DNA from: Hyphochytrium catenoides
Lineage: Eukaryota > Sar > Hyphochytriomycetes > Hyphochytriales > Hyphochytriaceae
Direction of reading: 5' to 3'
NCBI GenBank assembly: GCA_900088475.1
Contig: FLMG01000057.1
Coordinates: 38,594-58,450 of the forward strand
DNA: 19,857 nt
Positions 9,262 to 18,368 of the stretch are shown here, piece by piece; positions within the stretch are counted from its first letter, which is position 1; each line of letters begins with the position of its first letter. The position numbers were made by a program, and so were the translations under genes. Under the pieces are notes generated by a model. That model made no database searches, had not been told where the DNA came from, and saw only the letters and a list, made by a program, of their open reading frames with translations.

Positions 9262-10539
9262 CTATGAACTGCTTCCTTCTTCCTCTTTCTTCTCTTCTGA
9301 TGGCGCACTTAGGGCTGGAAAATTGCGTAGCCTCAATGGTGCGACCTTTGGCGGCTGGGTTTGCTGTCTTTGACTTTTGGGATTTAGCTTTGGCGCAGTC
9401 AGGCAAGCACAAATAGCCGTCAGTGCAGCGCTAGCCGTGTCAAACTCCACCACAGCTAGAACAGCAGAAGGAGAATATAAGCTCTCTTCTTCGTGATCCG
9501 CAGAAACTGGTAAAGATAGCCCTGATGATGCCTCGCTGGACGTCGTTACCCTAGCTTCGTCTTCTTCCTCTCCTCTCATATCTGTCTTGGCATCTGTTCT
9601 CTCAAGAGTCGGGACGAGCGGGTGATCTATCGTATCTGCGTCAATAACCTCGGCTTTCAGAACAAGCCCAAACTGAGAGAAGTAGTGCCCGATGCTGTCA
9701 ACATCCGGCCATTCCCGAGGCATGTCCCACACTAGAACACTGCGATCTATGGAGAATTGGCGGTAGGTCTGGCGCGATTCCTCTGGGCGCCTTCTAACCA
9801 TGGTACCATCCATGCTGAGCTCCACTTCATGTGACGGTCGGAGAGCTAGTTGAAGCAGGGAGTAGCAATCGCTTGATCTTGCAACTCTTCGGATGCCCCG
9901 CATAGCCGCCAGCAGCCTTAGATCCACTGCTTTGTTCCAAGCAGGAAGAACGACATTCGGCACAGCCACAGAGGATACGTTAGATTTCTTGGGAGCCGAT
10001 AAGCGACAGTAGGGCACATATATGAACGTCAGCAATAGATATAGGTGAAGCCCAATGCTAGAGCTGCAGGGATATCTGCAAGACACCCGTCTGGAAACAG
10101 AGAAAGAGAATCCCCCCAGGAGGTGAAGGGAACAGAGACAGAGCATTAAGACTTCTTTCCATGGCCAGCCTGAGAGCGATAGAAAGTAGCGGAGTTAAGC
10201 TAGTCACGCTGACTCACCGAACCCATGATCGTCCATCTCTTCAGCCAGCAGGGCGCCGACGCCTGTGTTCTGATCTTTAAAGTAGCCTTCGACATGGTGT
10301 CGAACTGAAGCTTCCGCAGAGAAATGGCGCTTCTGGCTGCTTTTCCCGCCACTTGCCTCTTTGAAGCTACTGTCTCGGTGCTCCACGAGAGAGCCCGAGA
10401 AGGAAAAGGCTTCAGCATCTCGAGAGTCTTCTGATGCTGTGAAGGCTACCCTCCGGTCATGCTGTCCAGCATCTTCCTCTGTCGTCGCATTTGGTAGGGG
10501 TGAAGAGAAGGAGGACACTTGGGTGCCAATAGATGAAGC
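9262..10539 (-). CDS. La-motif and RRM RNA-binding protein (La/LARP-like); 5' end unresolved
   Basis: Two exons, 10539-10218 and 9926-9262 (TAG), encode about 328 residues. The donor is GTGAGT, the acceptor AAAGCAG, phase 1. Across the join the La motif reads SVRHHVEGYFKDQNTG, ALLAEEMDDHGFVDLRLLAA and MRGIRRVARSSDCYSLLQLA, then ALRPSHEVELSMDG and TMVRRR. This matches the winged-helix La domain (Q/HVExYFxDxN, GFVxL, VELSxDG). An RRM follows: strand 1 DRSVLVWDMPREW, helix SIGHYFSQFG, and strand 3 AVLAVVEFDTASAALTAI. An acidic insertion of about 50 residues sits between strands 2 and 3. The C-terminus is short and charged. La proteins bind 3' ends of polymerase III or other RNAs, usually in the nucleus. 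There is no ATG in the first exon. The frame is closed upstream by TAG at 10542-10540, whose AG could itself be an acceptor, so a 5' exon is missing from this model. Confidence 0.8.
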
Positions 10540-11297
10540 CTATGCCACAACAGGCCCAGAAACATGGTTGTCGCTTGTTAGTGAAGTCTCGGATAGGGTA
10601 GGAAGTGAAGAAGAGAACGTGAAAACGATTAACACGAGGGCACCACGAGCACGAGGAACGCTTGACGGTGTACATTGAACGAAGACTGAGGGCATGAGAA
10701 CGAAGAGGACGAAGGAGTGATATTTGGCGTCCATCTAGAGCGCCACAGGAGAGAAAGAAAGAGAAAGTGAGAACTAGAGCCCAAGTCTATATGGAAGAGA
10801 GAGCTGAAGCTCATTGGTAAATATACCTGAGAGCCTGAAACCTCTTCTCTACCAAGATCTGTCGCACCCCTTCCGGTCCCAGAACTTCTGGAGCTTCCCG
10901 ACGGTCTGGAGGAAGACGACGAGGCGCTAGGACTCAATCCAGCCCTTGTGACTGTCCTTTGTAGCCAACTGGAGGGCCGAACTTTCCGCAAAAAGAGCTG
11001 CACCTTCTCTCTTGACCCGCGAGGTGTGCCAGTAGCTGCACTTGAGGCCCTACTACCAGCAGAGAGAAATGATGCAGATCTGGCTCTATTTCTGGCAGTA
11101 GGAGTGCTGCTAATGAAGTCAACCTCAGCTTCGGCGACGTGTCGTTGGTCTCTTTCACGGAATCGTGCCACTATCGAGTCCCAAATGGTCCCTTCTTCCT
11201 CTTTATCACTCTGAGTGTCGCTCTGCTCCTCAGCGGCTTTCCTAGCCTTGTGGAGACGGGCCTGATCATAATAATAGTTTTCAGAGCGTGTACCCAT
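10540..11297 (-). CDS. Ser/Arg-rich protein of unknown function; may be the N-terminus of the La protein
   Basis: Exon 11297-10827 encodes 157 residues from ATG (MGTRSENYYYDQARLHKARK). It continues through a charged region with DSIVARFRERDQRHVAEAEV into Ser-, Arg- and Gly-rich low complexity, and ends in phase 0 at donor GTATAT. Two continuations are possible. (a) Acceptor CGCTCTAG gives exon 10734-10540, 64 residues with two hydrophobic stretches (SFVLFVLMPSVFVQC, GALVLIVFTF) and stop TAG. (b) Intron 10540-10826, ending GTGGCATAG, joins in phase directly to the La-motif exon. That would solve the missing La start and give about 485 residues. The pyrimidine tract before acceptor (a) is better. 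No domain is recognised. Confidence 0.45.
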
Positions 11298-11955
11298 CTG
11301 CAATGCTGAGGGAGAGAGGGCTATAGGGCTATAGCAACCTCCTATTGCTCGCAATCGACGCAGGTGGCTTCATCCAGCATGAGAGGAGTATACTCCTAGC
11401 ACACAATAGGAACCTTTAACAGGAAGCTACCACGCTCAAGGACGCCATTAAGCTCTGGCAATCTTCGGGATGTAGTTCTACAGAGGTGGAGGCGAGAATT
11501 CCTCTCTTTCTCAGGCCGAGAACAGATAATGATGTTCACTGATCTGCAGACGATGTTGTTTGGCTTTCTGCAGCAATACTTGGCAGTGCTTGGCGCTTGT
11601 GATAGGCTTTGTGCTTCCTTCCTCCCATTCTCTCGTTCTCTACCTCGTTCTCCCTTTGCACGGAGGAGCCTTAGGATTTTCCGTCGCCATGATAGGCTGC
11701 GCAGCTTCAGGCTTCCCCATTTCTTGTCGCTTGAAGAGAGTGTTCTTCCCCCCGCTCCACTCTCTGAGTGCTCTTTCCACCTATCACACCTGCTTCTGTT
11801 CCTCTGTCTTCCATCCGTCCTCTGCAGTAATAACTCCATCACTTCGTGCTGCTATTCCCTTCGCTGGCTTTGTCCTTCTCTCCCGATGCTCCTGCCCTCC
11901 CTCTACTCTGCCGCTCTTCCCCTCAGATCCTTACCATCCGGGCCCTTGTCCATAG
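11298..11955. other. Unresolved region with strand-biased composition
   Basis: From about 11590 to 11950 the plus strand is strongly pyrimidine-rich (CTCT, TTCC, CCTCCC), which leaves several overlapping plus-strand frames open at once. On the minus strand near 11650-11720, a frame reads MGKPEAAQPIMATENPKAPP and ends at a possible donor (GTAGAG). A CTGCAG acceptor follows near 11570. Neither strand gives a convincing gene. Close to 11322-11338 there is a direct repeat (GGGCTATA twice). The region includes the 5' flank of the minus gene at 11297. Confidence 0.35.
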
Positions 11956-12245
11956 TGGCGAGGCACTAAAGAACTCGGTTGGTTCGCTGCTGTCCGCGAT
12001 GATGGCGGCGCGGCCAAAAGGACAAGAAAAAGCGGGTTCATCATGCGAATCATGGCGGCGGTTCTGATTCCTAGTGTAGCCGTTAGCGGTATAAAGGACG
12101 CTCGCTTTAACGGCCATAACGGCTCTAAAGCGCGGGTGGTCGGTGGCGCATCTTTCTGAAGCGTTATCTTTCGGTCTTCTTCTTTCCTTCATCAGGGTCA
12201 GTCAGTGATGATGATGAAGCTTCGGCGGACGAGGGGTCATCGTAG
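11956..12245 (+). CDS. Candidate last two exons of an unrecognised plus-strand gene (weak)
   Basis: An acceptor after a long pyrimidine tract (CCTTGTCCATAG) opens a frame 11956-12142. It contains GWFAAVRDDGGAAKRTRKSG and MRIMAAVLIPSVAVSG. A phase 1 donor (GTGGCG) joins to acceptor CCTTCATCAG and a final exon 12196-12245 reading GSVSDDDEASADEGSS before TAG. The short acidic, serine-rich tail with CK2-type sites and the good second acceptor are the main support. Against it, no family is recognised and no start is found. The first exon also contains a TATA-like box and AACGGC repeats that look regulatory. It may be promoter DNA of the downstream gene instead. Confidence 0.25.
12078..12132. promoter_or_regulatory. 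Cluster of AACGGC motifs, TATA-like box and inverted repeat
   Basis: GCCGTT at 12078 and AACGGC at 12109-12114 and 12118-12123 make three copies of a MYB/MSA-type core (AACGG). TATAAAG lies about 12090-12096. The outer arms CGCTTTA (12103-12109) and TAAAGCG (12126-12132) are exact inverted repeats around the AACGGC pair. The cluster is about 460-510 bases upstream of the TRM11-like start codon. Its use as a promoter is inference. Confidence 0.35.
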
Positions 12246-12591
12246 GGGCAAGAGGATGGCAAGAGGAAGGAAGCAGCAGGCCAAACGCTTGGACGTCTGA
12301 GAGGCTGATACTAGCGAAGGAAGGAGACAGGGAGTTTAGAAGGGAAGCTCCAGGCACAAGCGCATTTAGCTACCGATTCGACAGCCAGTTCGTGGCAGGG
12401 CGAGAGATAGTAGAGACAGAAAGGAATATTGTCCCTGCGCTACTTGCTTCAGGTAGTTGGCGAGACGCGGATGCCCTAGTCGAGCGTCGAGACAGCGGCA
12501 GACCTGAGAAGCATACAAGGCCGTAGATATAGAAGGTTATGGAGCTCAGGATCGTATGAACGAAGTGTGAAGCCAGGTTCTCGTTGCCATC
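12246..12591. other. 5' flank of the TRM11-like gene
   Basis: No supported exon is seen. The minus-strand ORF at 12370-12657 overlaps the first TRM11 exon and has no recognisable motif. The stretch is purine-rich at 12245-12345 on the plus strand. No clear TATA box lies within 200 bases of the ATG at 12592. Confidence 0.45.
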
Positions 12592-15099
12592 ATGACTTCT
12601 GCCGCTGTAGACAACAAGTCTAGTCGCTCCTACCTCATCCAGTTCGCTCACCGCCATCTAGACTTTCGCATCCCTGAACTGGAAGCAGTGCTGACGTTGC
12701 TAGGAGTGAACCCGTCTGAGTGCTTCGATCGAGCTAAAATTGACCTCGACAACCCCTTCCTAGAGGTACGTGCCTTTATATAGCTAGTTGAGAGTTTGCC
12801 ATGTCTTAGGCTATGAACAGGTTCGTCTCCCAAATGATGACGCAGCACGGTTTGTGTCTCAGCGGGGAGTGCTCGTAAAGGCAGTTTACGAGCTATGGGG
12901 AAGCGGAAGAAATTATGATCAGGTAGGTGGTGACTTCCTCTTTATGACTGCTTCACTCTCGGTCGTATCATGTTCCTGTTCTTTCTCCCACTCTTAGACT
13001 CTTTCTTTATCTTCAACGTTCGACCCCTCTCTAGCTTTATCCGCAGCATCACCTCGCATTGATAGATAGGGTCTAAGCGTGTTATATGGGCAGTAGTTGC
13101 GGCAGTCGATAGCCAGCTTTGATGAAGAACTCAAGCGACAATGCTTTGATAGGACGAAGTCCTGGAAAATCAATGTTGATGCTTTTGGTAGCAGCCTCAG
13201 CAGCAGTGCGCAACAAGAGCGCAGACAGAACCTTGTTGACGGTAATACGCTTTCTTTCTATATCGTCAAGGGTTGCCCCGCAAGGACTAAGTTCTCTCGT
13301 CTCTTCCCGATTTTGCCATCTTTTTCGCACATGGGTTCACTTGTCGTTGGGCTCCATCTATTCCCACAAAGTTCTTCGTTTCCAGGGTCCGGTAAATTTG
13401 AAGGCTCCTGATAATCTCTTCTGGATCTTTGAAGTCTTTGAGCACACTAGCGGCGAGCTCTCCATGGCCTCCCCAGACTTTACCACGGATGCCCCTAAAA
13501 AGTCGGACTTGTCCAGCTCCGAGCCTCGGGCAATCTATTTCTTGCGAACCATTTCAGGCAGCAGTCGTAGGCACATCTCAAGAGGTGGTGCGCGGGGTAT
13601 TATCGATAAACAAACGCTGAAGAAACGACGATACTTGGGGCCAACTTCTATGGACACCGAGCTGTCATTGCTCATGGTCGGTGCCCTCTAGAGATCTGAG
13701 ATCGTTCCCTTATCTTGGTCCTTTTAGCCTTGCGATGATTACGCCTTGCTCTTGTTCGCTCCCTCTCTTGCGTCGTGGGATTCGCTCTCCTAACTCCGCC
13801 TCTCTATGTATCTCTCTGTTGTCAGGCCAATCAAGCGTTGGTAACATCAAACTCAATCGTTCTGGATCCCTTTGCTGGGACGGGAAGCATCCTGATTGCC
13901 TGTAGCACCTTCGGAGCCCAATTAGCTTGCGGGACTGATATTGACATCCGCGTATTACGAGGAAAGAAAGGCGTCAACATCTTCTCTAACTTTCAGCAGT
14001 ACAATCTTTCTCGCCCCGATATCATCCGCTGCGATAACTCCAGACCTCCATACAAGCAGCGACCCTTATTTGACGCCATTGTATGCGATCCGCCATATGG
14101 CATCCGGGCAGGGGCTAGGAAGTCTGGCTCTCGACGCTCAGGTACCAGAGTCAACACCCATCTAACTTTTAACTTTAGTGATACCTCCAAGGCGTAACTC
14201 TCTGGAGAGTGCAATCGGCCGCCTTCTACTATAGGGATCTATTTCTTGGCAGTGGGCATTTGTCTAATGATCATGTCCCTATAGTGGTGCAGACTATCGA
14301 GGAGAAGCATCTCGAGGGTCACATTCCTCAGACACAGCCCTATCCTGCGGAGGAGGTGATGATGGACCTCATAAAGTTGGCAGCTAGAGTGCTAAATAAA
14401 GGGGGCCGCCTCGTGTATGTGCTGCCCTGCACCTACGACTTCAAGACTGAAGAGCTGCCCACTCATCCATGTCTGGAGGTATGTCTCACGGCAGTGAGAT
14501 TCCGAAGCATGTCCTCTTTCTCTCTTTATCTTGCGAGGCTCTCTTTAGGTTAACGCGCACGCCGCCTTCCCATCTACTATTGGCACTAAGCCGTTCATAG
14601 TGCTTAACGCAACATGGGGAGACTTGTGTGCTTGATATCTAGGCTGCCAGCGGCACCCTTCATCAGTGTTTGCGCCAACCGCCTCCCACGGGGGGCTGGC
14701 ACCTTTCCTCCGATTCCCTGGGTCACTTTGCCTCTTTCTTCGTCATTTTTAATGTTCTTCTCAGGTCGTAGCCAACAGTATGCAACCTATGACGACCAGA
14801 ATAGGGCGAAGAATCATAACGATGGAGAAGGTCGTGGATTATGATGAGGATAAAGAACAGAGTGGAGAGTACGCACGAAAGCTCGAGTCTTCGTACGTCT
14901 CGTTTGCCAACCTCAGGGAAAAGCTGGAGATGGGTGACTGGGCCGAGACAGAAACAAAAGCCAAGGTAAGATCTGCAAGCCACAGCGCCTCAGCTTAATA
15001 AGCTGACACTTGTGCCTATGGATTTAGGCTGGAAAGAAGATAAGAGTCCCTGTGAGACCCCCGGACCATTCCACAGCTGATCAGAGCAGCAGCAGCTAA
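12592..15099 (+). CDS. TRMT11: tRNA (guanine(10)-N2)-methyltransferase, TRM11/TRMT11 homologue
   Basis: Eight exons join in phase: 12592-12765, 12821-12922, 13106-13241, 13372-13676, 13826-14141, 14285-14478, 14765-14965 and 15028-15099 (TAA). They give 499 residues, close to the usual 430-460 plus a short tail. The N-terminus (YLIQFAHRHLDFRIPELEAV) and VKAVYELWGSG are typical of the TRM11 N-terminal/THUMP region. VLRFQGPVNLKAPDNLFWI and GPTSMDTELSLLMANQAL lead into the SAM-binding motif VLDPFAGTGS (about 251-260) and CGTDID. The catalytic DPPYG is at 327-331. Later come GGRLVYVLPCTYDF and TRIGRRIITMEK. The enzyme works with TRM112 to make m2G at position 10 of cytosolic tRNAs. All introns are GT...AG. 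The acceptor at 13371 (CCCACAAAG) is chosen because it restores phase and the conserved FQGPVNL. Confidence 0.95.
14990..15006. repeat. 17-bp near-perfect palindrome in the last TRM11 intron
   Basis: TCAGCTTA-A-TAAGCTGA has 8-bp perfect arms and a single-base centre. It lies inside the 62-base intron 14966-15027. Confidence 0.85.
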
Positions 15100-15237
15100 C
15101 GGCGCAAGACTGTAAGAGTGCTAGCGAGAGATAGCAATGTCCGTGCAGAAAGCGCTTGAGCGGGCAATATCATGAAAGTGAGGTGGCTCTTCTAGAGCTA
15201 ACGTCCTAGGTTGCCCAGCACCATAGAGGAGAAGCAG

Positions 15238-17935
15238 TCAACTGGCGAGATCTGCCGCAACTTTATAAGTACGAGCGGTTCGTTCCTCTTGTCCTTGGTC
15301 CTTGTGAGAGGCTAAGGGAGGTTGGACAGGAGCTGAAGCACTTTGATCTGAGAGCCGATGCTCTGGAAAAGGTTTATCCTCCTTTTCGACTGAGAGAGAG
15401 AGCTGCTCTAACTCAGCAAGCAAGGATTCTTCTGAAATATCTGCGACAGATGCTGCTACAGGCTCTGAAGTCACTATTAGCTGAATGTAAGCTGCTACTA
15501 AGACAATGAGCTTCTGACCTGCAAGGACATTGCCTATGCTCTCTTGTTCCTCCATGTACTCAGAAAGCTTTGCTTGTAGATCCTCTACGTGCTCTAGTGT
15601 CGGAGTTGCTTGTCGTAGTGATTTCATTGTGTCATAAGCAAGCGTGTAGGCGGCAGCAATCTGATGGGGAAAGCATGGATGACGGAAGACAGAATCAGTG
15701 AAAAATCGAGAAGGAGCAGCTCTGGAAAGTTCTGAACCCTACCTCTCGATCAACAAACATCTTGGCTATCTGATGGAGCACCGTCTCCACATTATCTAGC
15801 AGTGGCTGCAAATGGCTGATACTTTCCTGAAGCCTGCGTCCGCAAAGGCAAAGAGAGTTCTCACTCAATAGAACCGACTGCAAGAGCCTCTGGCTGTAGA
15901 AAAATCTCACCTCTTGGCTTTCTTCGCATGCATGAGGGCCATTTGTCGATTGTTCTGAGCAAGCTCTTTCTTAGCCCGATGTTTGGCTGCCTTCATCTAC
16001 AGATCACAAGCCGTCAAAATTAAATGATGGCGACATTTGTGCCTTTCCTGTCTGCATTACCTGCTGGTTGACTCTCATCATCCGCTCCTCTAAAGTGCGA
16101 GCAAGCCTTCGTAGCTGGAATACGTTGGCTTCATCCTCCGTGACGACTTTCTTCTCAGCAGTCTCTGAACTCCGAAGAGCAACGACCTAATCAAACAATC
16201 CCTTTTTTAAGCCTTGGTATGGAAACCGAGAGGACACTGTCCTCCGGATACCTTCCCGTTGGACCTCACTCTACCCTGACGTATGAGGTGTCTTAGGACA
16301 AGGCTCAACTGCTTCTCAGGCAAAGCCGGTACTTTCTCAGAGCTATTTTTGCCACCTTCAATAGCGCTCTTTGCAATATCTCCGAAGGTAATGGGGGCAC
16401 CTGGAAGATTGGCAGATGAGAGCAGAAGTGCCATGATGCAGTGCATAAGGATTGTGAGACAAAGAGGGAGAGCACCGCCAGGGCAGAGGGGGCGGAAAAG
16501 AGAAAGAAGGGAGAGAAGACAGGAGAGGGCAAGTGAGTAAGTTGGAGGTTATAAAGACCTAGAAAGGGGACGGTGAAGGCCAACCCAAAACACGAACAAG
16601 ACAGGACACCAGCCAGTTCGAGCAATCTAGTGAGCCTGACAGAGGGGGCAGGCGGACTACAGTCAAGATAAACGTCACGCGCTTAGAGAAGACGCTCCGA
16701 CCATGATGGGCATTCTCAGTACACTGGACGTCTAGGCTAACCAATCCGTCTGGCATTCCAAGGACAAGCCAGCGCTGATAGATTTGCTCCGAGAGGTCCT
16801 CCAAGCGTGGTAGGATTAGGAACTCCGTTGTATCACTTAGCGATTGGGCCACTGCCTAAAGCAAAAGAATCGTCAGCTAAGGCAGGCAGAAGACGCTAAG
16901 CAAACATATGAGGACAGCTCACATCATCGTCCTCAGTGGGACCAAGGTAGCGAGCATGAACGCCTCTCACAGCAGCGCCCAGCGCTCTTCGTATCCAGCT
17001 GTCCCAGGGTAAGATACAGTGGCGAGGAAAGGCACAAAAAAAGTTACAGAGAGTACAGATGAGAGACAGGCAGAAAGAGAGATAAAGGAGGAGGAGAGAG
17101 AGAGAGAGAGAGAGAACAAGGAGGAGGAGAAGAGAGAGAGAGAGAGAGAAAAAGGAGAGAGAAAGAAAGAACGCGCGCGCCGGAGAGAGCGAGAGAGAGA
17201 GAGAGAGAGAAGGAGAGAGAGATTAGAGGAAAGCAAGACATAGAGAGCGAAAAGGGGAGAAAGAGAAAGAAAAAGGAAGGGGATGTTAGCATGATAGCAG
17301 ATTATTGGTCTTATGGCTCTCAAATAGAAAAAAGCATCAGAAGGGCTGTCCTACAGACCTTTGCGAGAGCTGTGACTCCCTAGCTCGGGCCTCCTCCTCC
17401 AGCTGCTTCTCTGTCCGCAAGAAGCCTGTTCTGTTTAGATGAATCTGCGTGGTATAGAGTCAGAGAACTAAACCTACACGACAAGGAGAGAGAGCGCTAT
17501 GTCTCTCTTTCTTACCAGAACACCATCAAGACCAAGCGGACTAATGCCGTTCCTGGTGAAAGTTTGTCTCAGAGAGCGCAGCGTAAGGGTCAGGACCGGG
17601 CAATTAGCTTCTTCTTCATTTCCACTCAGACAGTCCGTAGCGTTGGATTTCTTCCCAGCTCGTGCCCATTGTCCTTGACTATATATGGTGATAGCGCTCG
17701 TCCAAAACCTTAGCATATCTGCAGCCGCCTCTTCATCCTGCCAGGGGAAGGCGGAGAACAGCCCATTTATGCGCGTATCATCGGCCCATTGCCCCATCAC
17801 ACCGTCCTTCAACTCCTCAGCCACGGAGGCTTGCGGTCTAGCACCATCATGAAGCTCAGATCCTGCCGATGGGAACGAGGAGGAAGAAACCGATGGGCTC
17901 GATCGCTTGGGTGCCGATTGAGATGAAAGAGCCAT
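15238..17935 (-). CDS. CHMP7: CHMP7-like ESCRT-III protein
   Basis: Nine exons join with consistent phases: 17935-17516, 17444-17359, 16998-16923, 16855-16702, 16400-16252, 16186-16061, 15996-15911, 15833-15743 and 15660-15238 (TGA), 536 residues. The N-terminal half has the CHMP7 winged-helix pattern: INGLFSAFPWQDEEAAADML, FWTSAI, TFTRNGISPLGLDGVL, then SWIRRALGAAV. A second winged-helix part has TFGDIAKSAI and LSLVLRHLIRQGRV. The Snf7 domain (about 296-440) begins VVALRSSETAEKKVVTEDEA, followed by LARTLEERMMRVNQQMKAAK, MALMHAKKAKRLQESISHLQ and LDNVETVLHQIAKMF. The C-terminus has SEESLLAELEQLSL, an MIM-like helix. CHMP7 recruits other ESCRT-III subunits to the nuclear envelope and ER in open-mitosis organisms and seals membranes. 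A 45-base in-frame GT...AG segment (15474-15518) in exon 9 may be an extra intron; removing it gives 521 residues. Confidence 0.92.
17061..17280. repeat. GA/CT microsatellite tract in a CHMP7 intron
   Basis: About 220 bases are nearly all purine on the plus strand (GAGAGA, GAAAGA, GGAGGA), with a short CGCGCGCC interruption near 17173-17180. It occupies most of the 360-base intron 16999-17358. On the gene's sense strand it is a very long pyrimidine tract upstream of the acceptor. It creates spurious Glu/Arg and Ser/Leu ORFs on both strands. Confidence 0.9.
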
Positions 17936-18368
17936 AGCTCCAACTGAACAGCATAGACAATGCTCTATCGAGTGGCCCCTGGGAGCTTTGATCTACATGC
18001 TCACTTATCTTTATGGAGCGCTATGTGCTAGTAGAAGTATCACTCGAGGCGCCTCGCAAAGACAGCTCAGAGGCTGCTATTCTCTACAATCCGGCTTCTG
18101 CCCTCTCTACCCAGTGTCCTGCTCTAGAATAGCACTCGTCAAGCCCATGGATTGCTCCTCTGACAACGGCTGAGGAAGGCCCAGCGGGCGCTGGTTGGCA
18201 CTCAGGTGGCAAGAAGAAGAGCTTCTCATCTGCCGTTCGGTTGTTCGGTTGCCTTTATAACTTGGTCCTCCGTTCAACAACTTCAGGAAAGTTCCAGTCC
18301 CACAGATCCCAAAGAGTGGCTAACGTCCCCTTAATCCTAATATTCATGACTAGATCTGCCGTTAGCGG
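17936..18368. other. Intergenic region: CHMP7 5' flank
   Basis: There are about 430 bases with no supported exon. A plus-strand ORF (17988-18173) has no motif or splice context. GCCGTTAGCGG near 18359-18369 repeats an 11-base sequence also found at about 12078-12088. Confidence 0.45.

Noticed and set aside
11529-11969. Two long overlapping plus-strand ORFs (146 and 131 codons)
   Set aside because: Both frames are open because the strand is pyrimidine-rich. The proteins are Ser/Leu/Pro low complexity with no domain or consistent splice sites.
17019-17323. Glu/Arg-rich plus-strand and Ser/Leu-rich minus-strand ORFs
   Set aside because: They are translations of the GA/CT microsatellite inside a CHMP7 intron, with no conserved motif.
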